Assembly: GCF_014651035.1 (NCBI RefSeq)
Contig: NZ_BMWC01000004.1
Coordinates: 558,001-622,000 of the forward strand
Length of the DNA stretch: 64,000 nt
From: Streptomyces lomondensis
GTDB taxonomy: Bacteria > Actinomycetota > Actinomycetes > Streptomycetales > Streptomycetaceae
Reading direction: 5' to 3'
Position 1 is the stretch's first letter; each line of letters begins with the position of its first letter. Shown one piece after another: positions 1-10,467 of the stretch. The position numbers and the translations under genes are program-made. Below the pieces are notes generated by a model. That model was not told the origin of the DNA. It did not search any database and worked only from the letters and a program-made list of their open reading frames with translations.

Positions 1-860
1 TGACCACGACCGCCGTTTCCCGCAAGCCCGTTCGGTGGGGCCGCGTCGCCGTCCACCTCGGCTGCCTGGCCGCCCTGCTGGTCATGCTCTACCCGCTGGC
101 GTGGCTGCTGGCCACCTCGCTCAAGCCCGCCGACGAGGTCATCGCCAGCCTGAACCTGCTGCCCAGCCACCTGGAGTGGTCGAACTACCGGACCGCCCTG
201 GAGGGCGTGAACGACGTCTCCGTCTGGCGGCTGCTCGGCAACTCGCTGCTGATCGCGGGCGGCGCGGTCCTCGGCAACGTCATCAGCTGCTCGCTGGCCG
301 CCTATGCCTTCGCCCGCCTGCGGTTCCGGCTGCGCGGGCCGCTGTTCGCCTTCATGATCGCGACGATCATGCTGCCGCACCACGCGGTGCTGATCCCGCA
401 GTACATCATCTTCAACCAGCTCGGCCTGGTGAACACCTACTGGCCGCTGATCCTGCCGAAGTTCCTCGCCACCGAGGCGTTCTTCGTCTTCCTCATCGTG
501 CAGTTCATGCGCGGCCTGCCGCGCGAGCTGGAGGAGGCGGCCCGGATCGACGGCTGCGGCCCGTTCCGCAGCTTCTTCCAGGTCGTGCTGCCGCTCACCC
601 GGCCGGCCCTGATCACCACCGCCATTTTCACGTTCATCTGGACCTGGAACGACTTCTTCACCCAGCTCATCTACCTCTTCGACCCGGACAAGTTCACGCT
701 GACGCTCGCCCTGCGCTCCTTCGTGGACGCCTCCAGCACCTCCGCGTTCGGCCCGATGTTCGCCATGTCGGTGATCGCGCTGCTGCCGATCGTGCTGTTC
801 TTCCTCGCCTTCCAGCGGTTCCTGGTGGAGGGCATGGCCAGCTCCGGACTCAAGGGGTGA
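1..860 (+). CDS. Carbohydrate ABC transporter permease (MalG/UgpE type), start one base outside window
   Basis: Inner-membrane permease of a binding-protein-dependent sugar importer. The window opens with TG of a probable ATG/GTG whose first base is missing; the frame then reads MTTTAVSRKPVRWG and is open to the stop at 858-860, giving about 286 residues, the usual size. An internal ATG at 84 would remove the N-terminal tail and part of the first membrane helix, so I prefer the upstream start. Visible are about six hydrophobic segments and the EAA loop (ELEEAARIDGCGPFRSFF...LP), the contact site for the ATPase. The partner permease and binding protein would lie upstream. The sugar cannot be inferred. 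The DUF624-like gene begins 5 bases downstream, so the two are probably cotranscribed. Confidence 0.9.
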   Translation, partial: TTTAVSRKPVRWGRVAVHLGCLAALLVMLYPLAWLLATSLKPADEVIASLNLLPSHLEWSNYRTALEGVNDVSVWRLLGNSLLIAGGAVLGNVISCSLAAYAFARLRFRLRGPLFAFMIATIMLPHHAVLIPQYIIFNQLGLVNTYWPLILPKFLATEAFFVFLIVQFMRGLPRELEEAARIDGCGPFRSFFQVVLPLTRPALITTAIFTFIWTWNDFFTQLIYLFDPDKFTLTLALRSFVDASSTSAFGPMFAMSVIALLPIVLFFLAFQRFLVEGMASSGLKG

Positions 861-865
861 GCGGG

Positions 866-1459
866 ATGCGGACTCGGGAGGCCGGCGAGGTGTTCGGCCC
901 GCGCATGACCCTGTTCGCGGACGTGCTGAGCGTCGGCCTCGCCACGTCGGTGGCCTGCCTGCCGCTGGTGACGGCACCGGCCGCGCTGTCGACGGCGTGC
1001 GCCGTGCTGCGCGGGGCCGGGCAGGACCGCCCGGTCACGGCCGGGCGGTACGCCGTCCTGCTGCGGAAGCGGCTGCGGGCCGGTGACCTGCTGGCGGGAG
1101 CCGTCGCCCTGGCGGGCCTGCTGCTGCTCGCCGCCGACCTGGGGCTGGCCGGGGCCGGGCTGCCCGGGGCGCCGCTGTTCGCGGTGGCCGCCGCCGTCAT
1201 CGGCGCGGGCGCGGCGGTCGTCGGCCTGCGGGCCTGTGGCCGCCCCGAGTCGGTCACCGACTGGCGGGCGGCGGTGCGGGGGGCCGCCCGGGACGCCGTG
1301 GCGGACGTGGGCGGCAGCGGCCTGGTCCTGCTCGCCGTGGCGACGGCCGCGCTGTGCGCCTGGATGCTGCTGCCGCTGGCCTTCCTGGTGCCCGGGCCGC
1401 TGGCCCTCGCGCTCACGGCCGTCGACATCCGTCGGTCCGCTGCCGTTCTCCCGCAATAG
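866..1459 (+). CDS. Small integral membrane protein, possibly DUF624/YesL-like
   Basis: A 197-residue protein beginning MRTREAGEVFGPRM, five bases after the ABC permease. It has about five hydrophobic segments (roughly residues 17-45, 73-95, 100-120, 150-170, 172-190) separated by short Arg-rich loops. Size, topology and position right after a carbohydrate ABC permease resemble YesL/DUF624 proteins, which often end sugar-transport operons and have no established biochemical role. I assign the family only by this resemblance. ATG at 866 is the first start that does not overlap the permease. Confidence 0.6.
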   Translation: MRTREAGEVFGPRMTLFADVLSVGLATSVACLPLVTAPAALSTACAVLRGAGQDRPVTAGRYAVLLRKRLRAGDLLAGAVALAGLLLLAADLGLAGAGLPGAPLFAVAAAVIGAGAAVVGLRACGRPESVTDWRAAVRGAARDAVADVGGSGLVLLAVATAALCAWMLLPLAFLVPGPLALALTAVDIRRSAAVLPQ

Positions 1460-1575
1460 CCAAGAGTTAAGGGGCCATTGGGACGTCTCAGGTGTGAGCG
1501 CCCGGAGGAGGTGGCCATCCTCTTGTCATGAACCTGCGGCTCGATGGGCGGGCCGCAGCCTCATGGAGGTGTGGG

Positions 1576-2027
1576 ATGCACCGAAGACTCGCCACCGGTC
1601 TTGCCGCCTCGACTCTGGCCTCGTCACCGTCGTCACCACCGCCACGGCCGCGAGCGCCGCTCCCGCCGACAAGCCCCAAGTGCTCGCGAGCTGGACGCAG
1701 ACCAGCGCGTCGAGCTACAGCGCCTGGGCCGCCGCCCGGGCGAACCAGGCCGCCTGGTCCGCGTACGCCTTCGACTGGTCGACCGACCACTGCTCCTCCT
1801 CGCCGGACAACCCGTTCGGCTTCCCCTTCGCGATGTCCTGCGCCCGGCACGACTTCGGCTACCGCAACTACAAGGCCGCGGGCACCTTCAGCGCGAACAA
1901 GCCCCGTCTCGACAACGCCTTCCACGAGGACCTGAAGAGGGTCTGCGCCGCCTACAGCGGCGGCACGAAGACCTCGTGCGACAGCACGGCGTGGACGTAC
2001 TACCAGGCCGTGAAGGCCCTCGGCTGA
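1576..2027 (+). pseudogene. Secreted phospholipase A2 (prokaryotic PLA2 family), signal peptide frameshifted
   Basis: The mature part (from about 1640) encodes a small secreted PLA2 like those of Streptomyces: CARHDFGYRNYK carries the catalytic His-Asp pair, and four cysteines (CSSSP, CARHD, VCAAY, SCDST) can form two disulfides. The natural start is ATG 1576, five bases after a GGAGGT at 1565-1570, giving MHRRLATGLAASTLA, a normal signal-peptide beginning. That frame then leaves the protein; the hydrophobic core and AxA site (VTVVTTATAASAAPAD) sit in the next frame. Adding one base near 1620 would restore MHRRLATGLAASTLAxVTVVTTATAASA. An alternative in-frame start at 1563 (MEVWDAPKTRHRS) has no signal-peptide character and lacks the ribosome site. 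Either a real one-base deletion or a sequencing error. Confidence 0.75.
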
Positions 2028-2044
2028 CGGTTCGTCAGCGCAGG

Positions 2045-2082
2045 GGTGCCGGGCGCGGGGCGGTGGCCCCACGCCCGGCACC
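2045..2082. terminator. Convergent hairpin terminator
   Basis: Perfect 11-bp arms GGTGCCGGGCG (2045-2055) and CGCCCGGCACC (2072-2082), with further GC pairing inside the loop, lying between the ends of the phospholipase gene and the oppositely oriented PAP2 gene. No T-run follows on either strand, common in Streptomyces. Confidence 0.6.
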
Positions 2083-2093
2083 GGACCGGCGCC

Positions 2094-2783
2094 TCACCTG
2101 CCGATGCCGATGCGCGGCCACGAGCGGGCCGCCGCCAGGAGGGCCTGGGTCTTCGCCGAGGGAGTGGCCGCTGCCGCCGCCAGCGCCGCGGCGGCGCTCG
2201 CGATGCCGAGGACCGCGCCCGCGGCCACGTCGCCCGGGTAGTGCACGCCCGTGTGGATACGGGAGTAGCCGACGGCGCTCGCCAGCGCCCCGAGCGGCAC
2301 CGCCGCCGGGGGCAGGACCACGCCGACGGCGGTGGCGAACGCGACCGCCGACGCCGTGTGCCCGGACGGGAACGAGGCCGACGTCGGCATCGGGACGTGC
2401 CGGTCCACCGTCACCCGGGCCGCCTCCCGGTCCGGCCGGGCGCGGCGCACCAGGCGCTTGCCGAGCAGGTTGGCGGAGGCCGAGGCCACGGCGATCGCGC
2501 CGACACCGGCGAGCGCGGCCCTGCGCGGCCGTTTCCCGCCCAGGGCCAGGGCGGCGGCGATGGTGAACGAGATCTTCGAGTGGTCGGCCGCGTGGGACAG
2601 ATGGCGCAGCGTCCGGTCGAGCGTGGGTGTGGGGGTGGCGGCCACCGCCGCGTACAGGGCGCCGTCCACGGCCCTGAGATCGCCCATGACGGCGCCCAGA
2701 AGCCGGCCGGGCCCGCCCGAGGGACTCCCGTCCTTCGGGAGCGGACGGAGGGCGTCCTCGTCTGTGATCGTCGGATCGGTCAT
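2094..2783 (-). CDS. PAP2-family membrane phosphatase
   Basis: A 229-residue protein starting MTDPTITDEDALRPL. The three PAP2 signatures are present in order: KRLVRRARP, PSGHT and SRIHTGVHYPGD, with the catalytic histidines in the second and third. Hydrophobic segments flank them. The family removes phosphate from membrane lipids or isoprenoid pyrophosphates at the membrane face. It is transcribed alone, leftward, with 257 bases of gene-free sequence between it and the siderophore permeases; nothing recognisable was seen there. Not obviously part of the siderophore cluster. Confidence 0.85.
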   Translation of the reverse strand: MTDPTITDEDALRPLPKDGSPSGGPGRLLGAVMGDLRAVDGALYAAVAATPTPTLDRTLRHLSHAADHSKISFTIAAALALGGKRPRRAALAGVGAIAVASASANLLGKRLVRRARPDREAARVTVDRHVPMPTSASFPSGHTASAVAFATAVGVVLPPAAVPLGALASAVGYSRIHTGVHYPGDVAAGAVLGIASAAAALAAAAATPSAKTQALLAAARSWPRIGIGR

Positions 2784-3040
2784 GTGCTTCTCCCCGCAGT
2801 GGCCTTCCCCAGCAAGGTACCGGCTCACGCAGGGCGCACGCTCGGCGCCCCCGCGGGCCGGTACCTGCCGAGTGCCCAGGGGGCGGCGGGCCATCCGGTC
2901 CGGCCCACGGCGACGACGAGCGGGCGGCGGCGTCGCCCCGTGGACGATGTCCCCACCCGGGTCCGTTCCGGCGTTCGCCGTCCGGCCGGGGAGGCGTCCT
3001 GGTCTCCGAGTGCGGCCCCCGATGCGGCCCGGCACGTCCC

Positions 3041-4114
3041 TCAGATGCGCCCGGCCCGTCGCTGCCGGCGAAGCAGCAGGCCCAGGTACAGGCCGCCGAC
3101 GACCGCGGTCACGACACCGACCGGGAGCTGGGCCGACTCGTGGAGGTGCTGGGAGGCGAAGTCCGCGGTGACCACGAGGAGGGCGCCGGTGCAGGTGGCG
3201 GCGAGGAGGTTCGGGCCGGGCTGCCGGGTCAGGCGCCGGGCCAGCTGGGGCGCGATGAGGGCGACGAACGGGATCGGCCCGGCCGCGGCGGTGGCGACCG
3301 CGCAGGCGGCCGTGGCGAGGACGAGCATCACCAGCCGGGTGCGCTGCACGGACACCCCGAGCCCGCCCGCGACGTCGTCGCCCATCTCCAGGATCTTCAG
3401 CCGGCCCGCGACGCACATGATCAGCGGTAGCACCACGAGCAGTCCCAGCGCGGCGGGCCGCACGTCGGCCCAACCCCGGCCGTTGAGGCTGCCGTTGAGC
3501 CACACCATGGCCTGGGCGGCCTCGGTGAACCGCGCCTTGGCCAGCAGGTAGGCGTTCACGCCCTGGAGCAGGGCGCTGACGCCGATGCCGACGAGGACGA
3601 GCCGGAACCCGTGGATACCGTGCCGCCAGGCGAGGACGTACACCAGGACGGCGGTCGCCAGGCCCCCGCCCACTGCCCCGAGCGCCACCTGGCCGCCGGT
3701 GCCGCCCGCGACCAGCACGACCAGCAGGCCGCCGGTGGCCGAGCCGTAGGTGAAGCCGACGATGTCGGGGCTGCCGAGCGGGTTGCGGGACAGGCTCTGG
3801 AAGAGCGCGCCGCTCACCCCGAGGGCGGCCCCGACGAGAATGCCGGTCAGCAGCCGCGGCAGCCGCAGCTCACCCACGACGAAGTCGGTCCGGGGGCTGC
3901 CGTTGCCGAGCAGCGTGCGGACGACGTCGGCCGGGGAGATCGTGTACTCACCGGTGCCCAGGGCGAGGACGCCCACTGCGGCCGTGGCGGCCAGCACGAG
4001 CAGGCAGACCGTCAGGGCGCGCACGTCCAGCCGTAGGGAGAAGCGGTGGGAGCGGCTCCGTAGGACGTGGGTGCGGGCGGGGAGCCCGGCGGGTGCGGGG
4101 GTCTGCGTCGTCAC
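3041..4114 (-). CDS. FecCD-family ferric-siderophore ABC permease (second of pair)
   Basis: A 357-residue integral membrane permease starting at GTG 4112-4114 (VTTQTPAPAG), which overlaps the stop of the preceding permease by four bases (GTGA), so the two are translationally coupled. It shows the family's many hydrophobic helices, GAALGVSGALFQSLSRNPLGSPDIVGFTYGS after the N-terminal helices, the cytoplasmic loop with a conserved glycine-rich ATPase contact (MGDDVAGGLGVSVQRTR), and GPIPFVALIAPQLARRL. It should pair with the upstream permease as the membrane part of the ferric-siderophore importer. No ATP-binding subunit gene follows; the next gene is PAP2. Confidence 0.93.
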   Translation of the reverse strand: MTTQTPAPAGLPARTHVLRSRSHRFSLRLDVRALTVCLLVLAATAAVGVLALGTGEYTISPADVVRTLLGNGSPRTDFVVGELRLPRLLTGILVGAALGVSGALFQSLSRNPLGSPDIVGFTYGSATGGLLVVLVAGGTGGQVALGAVGGGLATAVLVYVLAWRHGIHGFRLVLVGIGVSALLQGVNAYLLAKARFTEAAQAMVWLNGSLNGRGWADVRPAALGLLVVLPLIMCVAGRLKILEMGDDVAGGLGVSVQRTRLVMLVLATAACAVATAAAGPIPFVALIAPQLARRLTRQPGPNLLAATCTGALLVVTADFASQHLHESAQLPVGVVTAVVGGLYLGLLLRRQRRAGRI

Positions 4115-5161
4115 GCGGCCACCACCCTGCGGTGCCGGACGAGCGCGATGAACACCGGTGCCCCGACGACCGCCGTGACCACGCCCGCGTCGAGTTCGTC
4201 GGGGCGGACGGCGACCCGGCCGAGGACGTCCGCGAACAGCAGCAGGGCCGGGGCCAGCAGCAGGGACAGCGGGAGCGTCCAGCGCTGGTCGGCGCCGGCG
4301 ATCATCCGGGCCATGTGCGGGACGGCGAGCCCGACGAACACCAGCGGGCCGACGGCCGAGGTCGCCGCGCCGCACAGCAGCGTGACGGCGAGCAGCCCGA
4401 GGAAGCGGGTGCGGTGCAGATGGGCGCCGAGCGAGCGGGCGGCGTCGTCGCCGAGGGCCATCGCGTTGAGCGGCCGGACCAGGCCGAGCGCCACCACCAG
4501 GCCCACGGCGACGAACGGCGTGATGGTCGTCAGCGTGGCGCTGTCGGCCCGCGCGAGCGAGCCCACGCTCCAGAACCGCAACTGGTCCAGGGCCTGCGCG
4601 TCGAGCAGCATCAGGGTCTGGCTGATCCCGGTGAACACCGCGGCGATCACCGCGCCGCCGAGCGCGAGCCGTTCGGGCGTGGCACCGCCGCGTCCGCCCG
4701 AGGCCAGCCCGTACACGAGCAGGCCCGCCATCACCGCGCCCGCCAGGGCGAACCACACCGAGGCCCACAGACTGGTCAGGCCCAGCACGGTGATGGACAG
4801 GACGACCCCGGTGGCGGCGCCGGCGTTGACGCCGAGCAGTCCGGGATCGGCCAGCGGGTTGCGGGTGAGCGCCTGGATGAGCGCGCCCGCGACACCGAGC
4901 GCGGCGCCCGCGGCGATGCCCGCGAGGGTGCGCGGCACCCGCACGTCCCAGATGACGGAGGCGGCGGTCGAGCCGTCGTCGTGCCGCAGCGCGTCCACGA
5001 CGACGGACACCGGCAGCGACCGCGACCCGATGGCTAGGCTGAGCAGGACGGCCGCGAGGAGCAGCAGCAGGGCGCCCAGGACGGCGAGGGTGCGGGTGGA
5101 GGTCCGGCGGCGGGCGGGCGGCGCCGGGGACGGCTTCTCCGGGCGGGCCGGAGCGGTGGTC

Positions 5162-5172
<11 letters not shown>
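4111..5172 (-). CDS. FecCD-family ferric-siderophore ABC permease (first of pair)
   Basis: A 353-residue permease starting at GTG 5170-5172 (VPAETTAPARPEKP), overlapping the end of the aryl-AMP ligase gene by 11 bases. A charged N-terminal tail precedes the first helix (LAVLGALLLLLAAVLLSLAIG). Family motifs: GAALGVAGALIQALTRNPLADPGLLGVNAGA, LGDDAARSLGAHLHRTRF and GPLVFVGLAVPHMAR. Probable heterodimer partner of the 3041-4114 product. The ligase-permease-permease order puts uptake and aryl-acid activation under the same iron-regulated promoter near 6800. Confidence 0.93.
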
Positions 5173-6793
<1,621 letters not shown>

Positions 6794-6813
6794 CCTCAAC
6801 TCCCGCCTGCTGT

Positions 6814-6832
6814 TTAGGAAAGGCTTGCCTAA
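6814..6832 (-). promoter_or_regulatory. Iron box for the ligase-permease operon
   Basis: TTAGGAAAGGCTTGCCTAA is a 19-bp imperfect palindrome matching the DmdR1/IdeR-type consensus TTAGGTTAGGCTCACCTAA of Streptomyces. It lies just upstream of the leftward aryl-AMP ligase start, so iron-loaded DmdR should block this promoter when iron is plentiful. Confidence 0.85.
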
Positions 6833-6888
6833 TGGAAGATCAGGGTCAAGCCTGGACGAGACTTCGATGCGGAGGCTAGGGTCTTACC

Positions 6889-6907
6889 TTAGGTTAGGTT
6901 AACCTAA
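6889..6907 (+). promoter_or_regulatory. Iron box for the salicylate synthase operon
   Basis: TTAGGTTAGGTTAACCTAA, an almost perfect 19-bp palindrome and a near-exact iron box, 16 bases before the TTG start of the salicylate synthase. It is distinct from the leftward box 57 bases away, so the two divergent operons have separate operators. Confidence 0.9.
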
Positions 6908-6923
6908 GCTCGGGAGGTAGTCG

Positions 6924-8267
6924 TTGCTGCGGTACCGAAGCGCGCGGACGGAACTGCCCGGAGACCCCGTCCTGCTGGCCGCCAGGCTGGCCGAGTCGGG
7001 ACTGTTCGACCAGTACATGGTCTACGAGAGGGACGGCGAGTGGTGGTTCGCCGGAGGCGCGCTCGGTGAGGTCGTGGTCGACCGCTCCGAAGTCCGCCGC
7101 CGCTGGCTCGCCGAGGACGCCGCGGTCCCGCTCGGACCGCACCCCCTGCGCCAAGTCCAGGAACAGCTCGGCCGGATGGCCGTCGAGGACTGGCACGCCT
7201 ACGGCTGGATGGCCTACGAGTTCGCGCACCTGAACGCCGGCCGCCCCGACCGGGCCGGAGCCGGGCGGCTGCTCCATCTCGTCGTCCCGCACAGCGAGGT
7301 GAGGCTCCGTCAGGACGAGGCCGAGGTGCGCAGCACCGACCCGGAGACACTCCGGGCGTTAGTGGGGCTGCTGGCCGCCCCCGTCACCCGCGACCCGGTG
7401 GAGGCCCGGCCGATCGACGTGGCGGACGCCGACGGCACCTACCCCGGCCTCGTCGCCCGCGCGATCGAGGAGATCCGGGCCGGCGAGCTCCAGAAAGTCA
7501 TCCTCTCCCGCACCGTCCCGGTGCCGTTCCCGGTCGACTTCGTCGCCACCTATGTGCACGGCCGGTCCCACAACACCCCCGCCCGCTCCTACCTGATGAA
7601 CCTCGGCGGGCGCCGGGTCGTCGGCTTCAGCCCCGAGACCGTCGCCGAGGTCGGCGCGGACGGCCAGGCCCTCACCCAGCCGCTCGCCGGGACCCGCGCC
7701 CGGGGCCTGGGCGAGCGGGAGGACGAGCGGCTGCGCGCCGAACTCCTCGCCGACCCCAAGGAGATCTCCGAGCACGTGCTGTCCGTGAAACTGGCGGAGG
7801 AGGAGATGGCCACCGTGTGCCGTCCCGGCACGGTCTCCGTGCGCGACCTGCTGAGCGTGCGCCGGCGCGGCAGCGTCCAGCACCTCGGCTCCAGCGTGCA
7901 CGGACTGCTCGCCGAGAACGCCACCGCCTGGGACGTGCTGCGCGCCGTCTTCCCGGCCGTGACCGCCTCCGGCATCCCCAAGGCACCGGCGTACGACTGC
8001 ATAGCCCGGCTGGAGAAGGAACCGCGCGGCGTCTACAGCGGCGCCGCGCTCATGGCCGGCAGCGACGGCTCGCTCGACGCGGCCCTGGTCCTGCGCAGCC
8101 TCTTCGAGGAGGACGGCCGCACCTGGCTGCGGGCCGGCGCCGGCATTCTCGCCGGGTCGACGCCCGTCCGGGAGCTGGAGGAGACCTGCGAGAAGCTGCG
8201 CAGCGTCGCCCCGTACGTCGTGCCCGCGCAACCGGCGCCGCTCGCCGCGCCGTCCCTGAGGGGCTAG
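6924..8267 (+). CDS. Salicylate synthase (MbtI/Irp9/YbtS-type chorismate enzyme)
   Basis: A 447-residue chorismate-utilising enzyme that would convert chorismate via isochorismate to salicylate. Its C-terminal half reads like mycobacterial MbtI: SVRRRGSVQHLGS, VFPAVTASGIPKAPA, RGVYSGAALMA, TWLRAGAGIL and ELEETCEKL. Isochorismate synthases such as EntC/DhbC carry a different stretch (HPTPA...G) where VTASGIPKA stands. Length also fits MbtI (about 450) better than EntC/DhbC (about 390-400). There are no genes for isochorismatase or 2,3-dihydro-DHB dehydrogenase nearby, which supports salicylate over 2,3-dihydroxybenzoate. TTG 6924 is chosen because GGAGGT at 6913-6918 sits five bases before it. 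First gene of an operon with the exporter and hydrolase. Confidence 0.9.
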   Translation: MLRYRSARTELPGDPVLLAARLAESGLFDQYMVYERDGEWWFAGGALGEVVVDRSEVRRRWLAEDAAVPLGPHPLRQVQEQLGRMAVEDWHAYGWMAYEFAHLNAGRPDRAGAGRLLHLVVPHSEVRLRQDEAEVRSTDPETLRALVGLLAAPVTRDPVEARPIDVADADGTYPGLVARAIEEIRAGELQKVILSRTVPVPFPVDFVATYVHGRSHNTPARSYLMNLGGRRVVGFSPETVAEVGADGQALTQPLAGTRARGLGEREDERLRAELLADPKEISEHVLSVKLAEEEMATVCRPGTVSVRDLLSVRRRGSVQHLGSSVHGLLAENATAWDVLRAVFPAVTASGIPKAPAYDCIARLEKEPRGVYSGAALMAGSDGSLDAALVLRSLFEEDGRTWLRAGAGILAGSTPVRELEETCEKLRSVAPYVVPAQPAPLAAPSLRG

Positions 8268-8275
8268 GTGCGAAG

Positions 8276-9565
8276 GTGCGACTGGGAGAAGTCGTCGTCG
8301 ACATCACACCCTTGAGGGCCGGCAGGGACTTCCGGCTGCTGTTCGCCACCCAGGCGATCTCCATGCTGGGCACGCACCTCACCTCGGTCGCCGCCAGTAT
8401 CCAGGTCTACGAGCTGACCGGCTCGTCGGTGCAAGTGGGCCTGACTAGCCTGTCGTTGGGCCTGTCGCTGCTGGTCGGGCTGGTCGCGGGCGGGGTGCTC
8501 GCCGACCGTGTCGACCGGCGCCGGATCGTGCTCGTGACCCGGGCCGCGACCGCCGTGGTGATCACGGGTCTCGCGGTGAACGCGGCCCTGCCCGACCCGC
8601 AGCTGTGGTTCGTCTTCGTCGCGGCCGTCCTCGCGGGCGGCGCCAGCGGACTCGGCGGACCGGCCCTGATGGCCGCGACCCCGGCCCTGGTGGCGCCGGG
8701 CCAACTGGCCGCCGCCGGGGCGCTGATGACCCTCACCGCCCAGCTCGGCGCCATGGCCGGGCCCTCGCTCGCGGGCGTGATCGCGGCCGGGCCGGGCGTC
8801 GCGCTGTGCTTCGCGGCCGACGCGGTCATCTACGTCGTGGGCCTCGCCCTGCTCGCCCCGCTGCCCCGCCTCGCGCCCGAGGGGGCCGGGGAGCCGCAGC
8901 ACCCGCTGAAGGCCATGGGCGAGGGGCTGCGCTTCCTGCGCGGCAACCAGGTCGTCGCCGGGCTGCTGCTGATCGACGTGTGCGCCGTGGTCTTCGCCAT
9001 GCCGTACGCGCTGTTCCCGGAACTCGGCACCGAGCACTTCGGCGGCGGCCCCTCCACCGTCGGCCTCCTCTATACCGCCCCCGCCGTCGGCTCGTTCTGC
9101 GGCGCCCTGGCCAGCGGCTGGACCGGCCGGATCCACCACACCGGACGCGCCCTGATCGGCGCGGTCGCGCTGTGGGGCCTGGCGATCACCTGCTTCGGCC
9201 TGAGTCCCAGCCTGTGGAGCGCGCTGGTCTTCCTGGCCCTGGCGGGCCTCGGTGACACCGTCTCCGAAATCCTGCGCCGGGCGCTGCTCCAGCACTACAC
9301 GCCGGACCGCCTCCAGGGCCGGGTCGGCAGCCTCTGGCTCGCCCAGGCCACCGCCGGACCCTCCGTAGGCAACGTCGAGGCGGGCCTGGTGGCCCGGGCG
9401 CTCGGCTCCTCGGCCGGCGCCGCCGTGGTCGGCGGAGTGGTGTGCCTGGCCGGGGTGGCGGCGGTCGCCCTCGCCCTGCCCGGGCTGCGCAAGGCCACGC
9501 TCCAGGGACCGCCCGCCGGCGAGGGACAGGCGACGCCCGCCGAGACGTCACCGGCCACCGACTGA
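8276..9565 (+). CDS. EntS-like MFS siderophore exporter
   Basis: A 429-residue major facilitator protein with about 12 hydrophobic segments and a typical loop 2-3 motif (GGVLADRVDRRRIVLVTRA). The beginning (DITPLRAGRDFRLLFATQAISMLGTHLTSVAASIQVYELTGSS, in order) is the EntS/enterobactin-exporter type entry. GTG 8276 is the first start in frame after the salicylate synthase stop (8265-8267), only eight bases away; the ribosome site is weak. Position directly after the salicylate synthase and behind the same iron box suggests it secretes the finished siderophore. Confidence 0.88.
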   Translation: MRLGEVVVDITPLRAGRDFRLLFATQAISMLGTHLTSVAASIQVYELTGSSVQVGLTSLSLGLSLLVGLVAGGVLADRVDRRRIVLVTRAATAVVITGLAVNAALPDPQLWFVFVAAVLAGGASGLGGPALMAATPALVAPGQLAAAGALMTLTAQLGAMAGPSLAGVIAAGPGVALCFAADAVIYVVGLALLAPLPRLAPEGAGEPQHPLKAMGEGLRFLRGNQVVAGLLLIDVCAVVFAMPYALFPELGTEHFGGGPSTVGLLYTAPAVGSFCGALASGWTGRIHHTGRALIGAVALWGLAITCFGLSPSLWSALVFLALAGLGDTVSEILRRALLQHYTPDRLQGRVGSLWLAQATAGPSVGNVEAGLVARALGSSAGAAVVGGVVCLAGVAAVALALPGLRKATLQGPPAGEGQATPAETSPATD

Positions 9566-9587
9566 CCCCGCGCCCGCGAGGAGACGC

Positions 9588-10400
9588 ATGCCGAGCACGA
9601 CCATCGACGGAGTCCGGATCCACTACGACGACACCGGCCACGGCGAGCCCGTGGTCCTGGTCATGGGCCGCGGGGCCCGAGGGCGCGCCTGGCACCTCCA
9701 CCAGGTGCCCGCGCTGGTCGACGCCGGGCACCGCGTGGTCACCTTCGACAACCGGGGCGTCCCGCCGAGCGACGAGTGCCCCGGAGGCTTCACCGTCGAC
9801 GACCTCGTGGCCGACACCGCGGGCCTCATCGAGCACCTCGGCCTCGCACCCTGCCGCCTCGTCGGCGTCTCCATGGGGGCGTACGTCGTCCAGGAACTGA
9901 TGCTGCGACGGCCCCGGCTCGTGCGGCAGGGCGTGCTGATGGCCACCCGGGGCCGGACCGACCCCCTGCGCGCCGCCATGGCCGCGGCCGAACGCGCCCT
10001 GTACGACAGCGGAGCCCGGCTGCCACCCGCCTACGCGGCCTGGGTGCGGGCCCTGACGAACCTCTCGCCCGCCACCCTCGACGACGAACAGCGGGTCCGG
10101 GATTGGCTGGAGCTCTTCGAGCTGTCGCCGGAGCCCACCGGACCGGGCGTACGCGCCCAGCTCGGCCTGGAGGTCCCCGAGGGGCGGCTCGACGCCTACC
10201 GGGCGATCGACGTGCCCTGCCTGGTGATCGGCTTCGCGGACGACCTCGTCCTGCCGCCCCGCCTGAGCCGCGAGGTCGCCGAGGCCGTGCCCGGCGCCCT
10301 CTACCAGGAGATCAAGGGCTGCGGCCACTACGGCTACCTGGAGCGCCCGGACGAAGTGAACCGGGTGCTTCTGGAGTTCTTCCGCAACTGTTCCGCGTAG
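9588..10400 (+). CDS. Alpha/beta hydrolase, possible release or accessory hydrolase
   Basis: A 270-residue alpha/beta-hydrolase fold protein: FDNRGVPPSD, nucleophile elbow GVSMGAYV with the catalytic Ser, an acid in FADDLVLPP and His in KGCGHYGYLERP. GAGGAG precedes ATG 9588. It closes the operon with salicylate synthase and exporter. It is not a typical type II thioesterase (those carry GHSMG and a different lid) nor a Fes-type enterobactin esterase. Since none of the four NRPS proteins has a thioesterase domain, it is a candidate for product release, editing or hydrolysis of the siderophore; this role is inference from context only. Confidence 0.8.
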   Translation: MPSTTIDGVRIHYDDTGHGEPVVLVMGRGARGRAWHLHQVPALVDAGHRVVTFDNRGVPPSDECPGGFTVDDLVADTAGLIEHLGLAPCRLVGVSMGAYVVQELMLRRPRLVRQGVLMATRGRTDPLRAAMAAAERALYDSGARLPPAYAAWVRALTNLSPATLDDEQRVRDWLELFELSPEPTGPGVRAQLGLEVPEGRLDAYRAIDVPCLVIGFADDLVLPPRLSREVAEAVPGALYQEIKGCGHYGYLERPDEVNRVLLEFFRNCSA

Positions 10401-10428
10401 CCGTTCTTCCGGACGCGGCGATGTTGAT

Positions 10429-10447
10429 TTAGGTTAGCCTCACCTAA
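10429..10447 (+). promoter_or_regulatory. Iron box for the PanD-NRPS operon
   Basis: TTAGGTTAGCCTCACCTAA, a 19-bp match to the DmdR1 iron-box consensus, 21 bases before the PanD start. It should control the approximately 20-kb run from panD to the end of NRPS-4, where gaps are at most 67 bases and most genes overlap or nearly touch. Confidence 0.9.
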
Positions 10448-10467
10448 GTGCTACTCCTCAGGGGGTC

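Noticed and set aside
2046..3551. Plus-strand 501-codon open frame over the PAP2 and FecCD genes
   Set aside because: Composition is Arg/Gly/Ala-rich without domains; the minus strand holds clear PAP2 and FecCD motifs.
6924..8267. Isochorismate synthase (DhbC/EntC) for a catecholate
   Set aside because: Length, MbtI-type motifs and absence of DhbA/DhbB genes favour salicylate synthase.
9588..10400. Typical type II thioesterase
   Set aside because: The elbow is GVSMG and the overall pattern is that of a general alpha/beta hydrolase; kept as hydrolase with open role.
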